A DNA stretch of 12,053 nucleotides from UBA1737 sp964541525. GTDB taxonomy: Bacteria; Bacillota_I; Bacilli_A; ML615J-28; CAG-313. Under the pieces are notes generated by a model that was not told the DNA's origin, ran no database searches, and saw nothing but the letters and a program-made list of their open reading frames with translations. Made by a program: the position numbers and the translations under genes. Every line of letters starts with the position of its first letter. The stretch's first letter is position 1. Shown one piece after another: positions 7,104-12,053 of this stretch. The stretch is from contig CAZIQF010000039.1 of the NCBI GenBank assembly GCA_964541525.1, positions 1 through 12,053 on the forward strand, read 5' to 3'.

Positions 7104-9560
7104 TTATAGATCATATTCCGATACAAGTTGGGCAGGCGTTTTTCGCATGATTAAGATAACCGGCAAGATTCCAACAATAATATTAATTACTAATAAGCCC
7201 GCAAGTGTTGCTAGATAAGCACTAATAGGCATAATAAATTCAAAAGTTGAAGCAGGCATTGCTGCAATAAATTTTAAGACACCAACAACAATCAAACTAG
7301 TAGGAATCATAAAGATTAATGATGTCGTTAAAATTTCTAATGAATACATCGCGATAACAACCGTTTTCTTTAAACCTAATAATCGATAAACCATTGTTGA
7401 CTGCATATTAGTACTTGCATGAGCTTTCATTGTAATGAATAAGGTGATAACACACATTACAAAGATAGAGCCTGTAACTAATAATCTTGATAGGATCTTC
7501 TTTTCTCTTAATGAATAATACTCATCACTTGTTTTTTGATACAAGTCTTCATAAGTATATTGTAAATTTTCTCTTAATTCAGCATATTCAGGATCATTCG
7601 AATCAAATACTTTAGATAAATATGTCTTTAATTCATTCTTATCATCAGAAATAATTCTAAAAGTCTTTTTATTAATCATCATTTGATTAATAATTCGTTC
7701 TAATCCCTCATCGGTAATTACCGCCTTATAATCAAATTCATTAGGAACGGTTTGAACATGCAGATTAAACGTTACACCTAAAATCGTTCTAACATCAGTT
7801 CCAGGGCGATAGTTATTACTTGCAATCATAACTTCATCGCCACTAAGGGTTATATGATCATACTCACCTGGATAAGTTTTTTGTAAATATTCTAAACTTG
7901 CAACAGATACTCCTGTACTAGAGGCGTTAATAATCGCATATTTGGAAGCATAAACACTCATGTTTTTACTATCGGCAATCCCAACAATCGTAAAGACAAC
8001 ATTAGTTTTATCTGTCATAAACTTTAATCCAATAAAAGCATCTAATTTAGTAATCGAAGCAGATATAATATTGAGTTCTTTCATGAAATTTTCTAAAACC
8101 CAGCGATCTACAACTACTTCATCCATTGCTTCTGGCATTCTACCATAAATTATCTTAGACTCATCTAAATATTCAATCGGCATATAAGTGAAGTCATTAA
8201 ATACAGCTTCAGTATTTTTTACCATATTTTCAATTTGTTCAAAGCCAGTATATAGTAAATACGCATATGGTTCTTCGGCAGGAAATAAAACAGAATTTTC
8301 TAACTTATCCAACATATCTTGTTGAAGCTCTTTCGTATAGCGATTAAATGTTGGAGCATCAATATTCGCTCCTTCTTTAACCTTTATATCAACAATTCTT
8401 GAATCACTAACTAATGATTCTTGTAACTTATCTTGAGAAATAGTTAGATAATCGCCAACAGCAAGAATTGATACAGCAGCAATTAAAATTAAAGCAATTA
8501 CCATAATTACAAAACTTTTCGCACGCGAATTCGATATAACCTTATGAATTAAGTCTTTCCATGATAATTTTCCTGTATTTTCTTTACTTGGGGTAGGTAG
8601 TTCATAAGTATTTGACTTAACCAGATTCATATCCATAATTGGTCTAAAATCATTGATAGCTTGAATATTAGCATCTGGAGTTATAATTTCAAATTTATTT
8701 GGCTGATTAGAACTAATATAATATTTACCATGTTCAATAATAAGTGAAAAGTCAATTTTTTCATCTAAATCATTTTGATAAATCTTAACTTGATGATTAT
8801 CATCTTTAATAACTTTTTCTTCATATTCTTTTAAATATAAATTATGATCATCAACAACATCATAAACTTTATCGTTATTTTCTAATTGCCGATCACTAAT
8901 CACACTACCATCTTTAATCTTAATGATTCGATCAGCAAAGAATTCAGCAATTCGTTTTTCATGAGTTGCAACAATGACTAAGCACTTTTTCGAAATTGAT
9001 TTTAAAATGGTCATAATTTTAAGTGTTGTTGATTCATCTAGATTACCTGTTGGTTCATCGGCAAAAATAACTGCTGGTGATTTAATTAACGCTCTAGCAA
9101 TTGCAATTCTTTGGGCTTGACCACCAGATAATTGATTAACCTTACGTTTTTTATAACGTAACATATCTGTCTCATTTAAAACATAATCAATTCTTGTTTC
9201 AATTTCAGTTTCATCTAAATGATATGGTGCAAGCGCTAATCGTAAGTTTTCATAAACACTTTGATCATTGATCATATAATAATTTTGGAACACATAACCA
9301 AATTGATTATTTTTAATTGGTTCCGATGAACTACTCTTACATTTTAATACCTTACCATCAACATAAATTTTACCACTATGGAACGTATCAATTCCACTCA
9401 TAACATTTAGTAAAGTTGTTTTTCCACTACCAGATTCACCAAGCAAACAAACAAATCCTGTTTGATCAAATTCTAGGGAAGTATTATTGATAACATGAAT
9501 TTCATTTTTTGTTCCCTTATTATAATATTTATTTAAATTTTCTAATACTATTTTTTTCAT
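7104..9560 (-). CDS. ABC transporter, ATPase fused to FtsX-type permease, with extra cytoplasmic linker
   Basis: An 818-aa protein. The start is the ATG at 9560, 8 bases after AGGTGG (9569-9574); the GTG at 9572 abuts the upstream stop and lacks a site. Residues 1-225 are a LolD/MacB-type ATPase: GESGSGKTT (41-49), Q-loop FQNYY (91-95), LSGGQ (144-148), VIFADE (164-169), TGNLDE and H-loop THE (199-201). A linker of about 125 residues, partly beta-rich, follows; it is far longer than in the upstream paralogue. One helix (about 349-371), an extracellular region of about 320 residues, and three C-terminal helices (about 690-711, 737-764, 780-803) form the FtsX half; YRLLGLKKT (725-733) is the usual cytoplasmic turn. 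Relatives export peptides or lipoproteins or transmit force across the membrane. It probably pairs with the upstream protein. The substrate is unknown, and no two-component system is nearby. Confidence 0.85.
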   Translation of the reverse strand: MKKIVLENLNKYYNKGTKNEIHVINNTSLEFDQTGFVCLLGESGSGKTTLLNVMSGIDTFHSGKIYVDGKVLKCKSSSSEPIKNNQFGYVFQNYYMINDQSVYENLRLALAPYHLDETEIETRIDYVLNETDMLRYKKRKVNQLSGGQAQRIAIARALIKSPAVIFADEPTGNLDESTTLKIMTILKSISKKCLVIVATHEKRIAEFFADRIIKIKDGSVISDRQLENNDKVYDVVDDHNLYLKEYEEKVIKDDNHQVKIYQNDLDEKIDFSLIIEHGKYYISSNQPNKFEIITPDANIQAINDFRPIMDMNLVKSNTYELPTPSKENTGKLSWKDLIHKVISNSRAKSFVIMVIALILIAAVSILAVGDYLTISQDKLQESLVSDSRIVDIKVKEGANIDAPTFNRYTKELQQDMLDKLENSVLFPAEEPYAYLLYTGFEQIENMVKNTEAVFNDFTYMPIEYLDESKIIYGRMPEAMDEVVVDRWVLENFMKELNIISASITKLDAFIGLKFMTDKTNVVFTIVGIADSKNMSVYASKYAIINASSTGVSVASLEYLQKTYPGEYDHITLSGDEVMIASNNYRPGTDVRTILGVTFNLHVQTVPNEFDYKAVITDEGLERIINQMMINKKTFRIISDDKNELKTYLSKVFDSNDPEYAELRENLQYTYEDLYQKTSDEYYSLREKKILSRLLVTGSIFVMCVITLFITMKAHASTNMQSTMVYRLLGLKKTVVIAMYSLEILTTSLIFMIPTSLIVVGVLKFIAAMPASTFEFIMPISAYLATLAGLLVINIIVGILPVILIMRKTPAQLVSEYDL

Positions 9561-9568
9561 CTCATCCA

Positions 9569-9574
9569 CCACCT
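9569..9574 (-). promoter_or_regulatory. Ribosome binding site that sets the second ABC gene's start
   Basis: AGGTGG overlaps the stop codon of the upstream gene (TAG at 9573-9575) and lies 8 bases before the ATG at 9560. This favours an 818-aa product over a GTG start at 9572 and suggests coupled translation. Confidence 0.65.
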
Positions 9575-11810
9575 AGTTCACCCGATTATTGGTCTTTTTT
9601 TGTAAACTTACATTAAACTTATAGGTAGTAGCTAAAACAATTAGAAAAACCACAATGAAAATTATCAAAAATTGATACCAAACCATATATTTAATAATAT
9701 TATTGATTAATGTTATTTTAAAATTATTCAAGATTAATGTCAAGATTAACGCTGAAATAAACATTACCACCGCTGTTGACAGCATTTCAAAGAAATTAGT
9801 CCAATACATTGTCTTTTTATTCATTCCAATAAAACGTAGTAGTAAATAATCACCTTGATTTAAACTTAAGAATGCTGATAGAACAAATAAAGTTAATAAG
9901 AAAATAAAGACAATTGCCAAAACACAAACTAAAATTGTTACATTACGTTCATTAAGTAGTTTATCATCATATTCTAAAGCGCTGACACGATAACTACTAA
10001 TGGCGAGATACCCCATACTATTTACTGCATTAAGTACTTCATCTGTATACGCATAATCTTCAATATAAATCGTCGCTTGATTACTAGTAATTCCATCAAA
10101 GAATAAATCATGTTCTGATACATCAACTTTAATCATTTGATTTGACATTTGTTCCGATACATCTTTAACTTGATAATTATAATTTTTTAAATCATCAATA
10201 CTGACATTACCATAAAATGGCGACTTTAGTTTGCCGTTAAAGAAATCATGACTTAATAAAACTTGATTTTCACCTAGATAATCAGTAAAAACAAAACATT
10301 TTCTTTGTGTAGGGCTAGTTTGATTCTTTTCTAAAAAATAATATAAATAATGATTATAACTTTTTAATGAATTACCAAGCATTTCCGTACATAACATTTC
10401 AGAAAAATAAATTTGATTACTATTAACAAATTCATTATTTTTTAAAACTGCTGATACTTTCATATCAAAAGAAACAAATAGTAATTCACCCCAAACATTA
10501 CGTTGTTGAAAATAAATTTTCATTTCTTTACCTAAATCATCACTACTACCATATACGGCAATTTCATTAAGTTTTGAAGGCATGCTACCAACTAAAAGAT
10601 CATCAGCATTTAGACAAGTCACTGAACGCATATACTTTTGATAATTAGAAAATTCTGGAACTTGATGATCTTCTTTTGTTTCGAGAATGGGAAAGCCATC
10701 AGGAGAATATGCCATTAATTCATAATAGCGATATTGTAAATCATCTAAAGTAAAATAGTTAAAATCATTAACTAAATCATATTGATCAGATTCCACAACA
10801 TATTTCAAGCTATTAAATTTAGCCAAATCATCTTTAGTCATCGCTGTTTGATCATCTTTCATGACCACGATTCGATCTAATCTTTTGTTGATAAAGGCTT
10901 TATCATCATAAACTTTTGTTGTTGTGTCATCCATATTAGCGATAATTGTTCCCATAAAAACAAAAGTAGCAATCGATACTAGTAACATAAACACCGATAA
11001 AAGAATGGCACGTTTCGGTTTAGCTTTACGATTAAAACAAGAAAAAGTCCATGCTACTTTTTTTGTTTCTAATTGCGGTGCTAAATTTTTGGAAGCAGGT
11101 AATAATTCACAAGCAGTATTTTTAGCCTCATCAAGGACAACATGACCATCACTAATCCGAATTATTCGTGATGCTTTACCTAAAACTTCATCAACATTAT
11201 GAGTAACCATAATCACTAAATGATCTTTTGATAATGCTTTTAAGATATCAACAATTTGACAAGCATTTTCACTATCTAAATTACCTGTTGGTTCATCAGC
11301 TAAGATAATATCCGTTTCTTTTGCGAGAGCTCTAGCTATCCCCAATCTTTGTTTTTGACCACTAGAAATCTTTGATGCTTTTTTATTTGCTAATGCTTTT
11401 AATCCAACCTGATCAAGATATTCTAAAGCCTTCTTATTAGCCTCTTTTGCACTCCATCCCGAAATGATCATTGAAGCAACAACATTTTGTAACAATGTAT
11501 AACTATCAATTAAATTATAGTTTTGACAAATATAACCAATTCGTTCACGTCTAAATGTTTCACGATCTTCATCATCAAAATGCGATGATGGTTCTGAGTC
11601 ATAATAAACTTCACCATCATGATATCCTAATGTTGCACCGATGACATTTAATAGTGATGTTTTACCACTACCTGATTCCCCCGTTACTGCAACAAATTCG
11701 CCTTTATAAAATTCTAAAGAAATTTTACTAATTCCAACATTAATGGAATTTTTATCATGGTAATACATAGATACGTTGTCTAATTTTACTGTGGGCTTAA
11801 TTTTATCCAT
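9573..11810 (-). CDS. ABC transporter, ATPase fused to FtsX-type permease, non-canonical signature motif
   Basis: A 745-aa protein. The ATPase (about 1-228) has GESGSGKTS (44-52), Q-loop ICQNYN (94-99), Walker B IILADE (168-173), NLDS and the H-loop THN (203-205). Its signature reads ISSGQ (148-152) where LSGGQ is usual, so the composite ATP site that uses this motif may be weaker. One helix lies at about 268-290, then a large extracellular region (about 291-620), then three helices (about 624-648, 672-695, 710-730), the topology of MacB/FtsX permeases. LLRFIGMNKKT (656-666) is the usual cytoplasmic turn. The linker between ATPase and first helix is only about 40 residues. It is first in the operon; AAGGTGA ends 4 bases before the ATG. 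It probably forms a heterodimer with the downstream fusion. The substrate cannot be told from sequence; peptide export or resistance is one option. Confidence 0.85.
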   Translation of the reverse strand: MDKIKPTVKLDNVSMYYHDKNSINVGISKISLEFYKGEFVAVTGESGSGKTSLLNVIGATLGYHDGEVYYDSEPSSHFDDEDRETFRRERIGYICQNYNLIDSYTLLQNVVASMIISGWSAKEANKKALEYLDQVGLKALANKKASKISSGQKQRLGIARALAKETDIILADEPTGNLDSENACQIVDILKALSKDHLVIMVTHNVDEVLGKASRIIRISDGHVVLDEAKNTACELLPASKNLAPQLETKKVAWTFSCFNRKAKPKRAILLSVFMLLVSIATFVFMGTIIANMDDTTTKVYDDKAFINKRLDRIVVMKDDQTAMTKDDLAKFNSLKYVVESDQYDLVNDFNYFTLDDLQYRYYELMAYSPDGFPILETKEDHQVPEFSNYQKYMRSVTCLNADDLLVGSMPSKLNEIAVYGSSDDLGKEMKIYFQQRNVWGELLFVSFDMKVSAVLKNNEFVNSNQIYFSEMLCTEMLGNSLKSYNHYLYYFLEKNQTSPTQRKCFVFTDYLGENQVLLSHDFFNGKLKSPFYGNVSIDDLKNYNYQVKDVSEQMSNQMIKVDVSEHDLFFDGITSNQATIYIEDYAYTDEVLNAVNSMGYLAISSYRVSALEYDDKLLNERNVTILVCVLAIVFIFLLTLFVLSAFLSLNQGDYLLLRFIGMNKKTMYWTNFFEMLSTAVVMFISALILTLILNNFKITLINNIIKYMVWYQFLIIFIVVFLIVLATTYKFNVSLQKKTNNRVN

Positions 11811-11842
11811 CTAATCACCTTACCTTCTTGATATTTTCTACT

Positions 11843-11851
11843 ATTGTATCA
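11843..11851 (-). promoter_or_regulatory. Extended -10 promoter of the ABC transporter operon
   Basis: TGATACAAT gives a TGn extension plus a near-consensus -10 (TACAAT at 11843-11848). No convincing -35 is found 16-18 bases upstream, which extended -10 promoters can tolerate. The predicted leader is about 25 bases and includes AAGGTGA. Confidence 0.5.
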
Positions 11852-11968
11852 TAATTTTGCTATTTATGGTGTTTTTTAACTCTTCTAAATCTTAAATTCT
11901 TACCGCTTTTACTTAAAAAATTCTTTTTCACTAATAAATTAATTAAAAATAATAAATTGTGACAAATA

Positions 11969-11998
11969 AAAAAGACACATGAAAATATCATGTGTTTT
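11969..11998 (-). terminator. Terminator-like hairpin at the right edge
   Basis: Arms at 11988-11998 and 11972-11982 give an 8-bp perfect core (ACACATGA and its complement), extended by one wobble and two A-U pairs, around a 5-base loop. Minus-strand RNA then runs into a U tract below 11974. It would end transcription of a gene lying beyond the window. It separates that unit from the ABC operon. Confidence 0.6.
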
Positions 11999-12053
11999 CG
12001 GCTCTGTAAAATCTTTTATGGTTTTGTGCTTTTATGCTGTTATGGTAATTTAA
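11988..12053 (-). other. Open reading frame tail at the window edge, possibly the end of an upstream gene
   Basis: One minus-strand frame is open for 21 codons from the window edge and ends at a TGA inside the hairpin arm. A gene ending at a terminator would look like this, but a 21-codon open frame is easily found by chance here, and I do not recognise the peptide (it includes AQNHKRFYRAEN). The competing view is that this edge is non-coding end sequence of an insertion element. Confidence 0.2.

Noticed and set aside
7104..11810. Bce-type antimicrobial peptide resistance module
   Set aside because: Bce systems use a separate ATPase and a ten-helix permease beside a two-component system. Here ATPase and four-helix permease are fused and no regulator is present.
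11979..12053. Plus-strand 24-codon frame starting MKISCVFGS and ending exactly at the window edge
   Set aside because: No ribosome site, very short, and it runs through the hairpin and the possible insertion-sequence end.

Overview
The window is AT-rich, uses the standard code (Trp is TGG, TGA is a stop) and carries eight complete genes, all on the minus strand, with Shine-Dalgarno sites of the AGGAGG type. Codon use, Gram-positive lipoprotein signal, intrinsic terminators and gene content (FtsX-type ABC fusions, a PfoR-like EIIC protein, an Mbeg1-like hydrolase, a GLUG-repeat lipoprotein) suggest a low-GC Bacillota, plausibly a gut Erysipelotrichia-like organism. That taxonomic guess is inference. 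No tRNA, rRNA, CRISPR or riboswitch was recognised, and no gene-free stretch exceeds 300 bases.

In transcription order (right to left). (1) 11811-12053 holds a terminator-like hairpin, an edge sequence that resembles the end of an insertion sequence, and an extended -10 promoter. (2) 7104-11810 is a two-gene operon of ABC transporters. Each protein fuses an ATPase to an FtsX-type permease, and the two probably pair in the membrane. A strong intrinsic terminator follows. (3) 3851-7012 is a three-gene operon: alpha/beta hydrolase, PfoR-like membrane protein of the PTS EIIC_2 family, and a class I methyltransferase-like protein. No terminator is visible after it. (4) 1687-3776 is a two-gene metal-handling operon with its own extended -10 promoter and a terminator. 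It encodes a COG0523/CobW-type G3E GTPase with a very His/Cys-rich tandem repeat, then a divergent G3E-like protein that has lost the CxCC metal motif and carries a YcgQ-like (DUF1980) C-terminal domain. (5) 162-1571 is a single gene for a surface lipoprotein with GLUG-type repeats, with its own candidate promoter overlapped by a palindrome, and a terminator.

The most unusual part is the metal operon. A canonical GTPase with a large metal-binding linker is translationally adjacent to a non-canonical partner fused to a domain usually found on the YcgQ membrane protein. This could be a two-protein metallochaperone or delivery system, probably for zinc, but both the metal and the partnership are inferred. 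The two ABC fusions look like an asymmetric exporter or mechanotransmission pair, with a weakened signature motif in one and an extra cytoplasmic linker domain in the other. Two starts are better placed downstream of the longest possible reading: position 1571 for the lipoprotein and 9560 for the second ABC gene.
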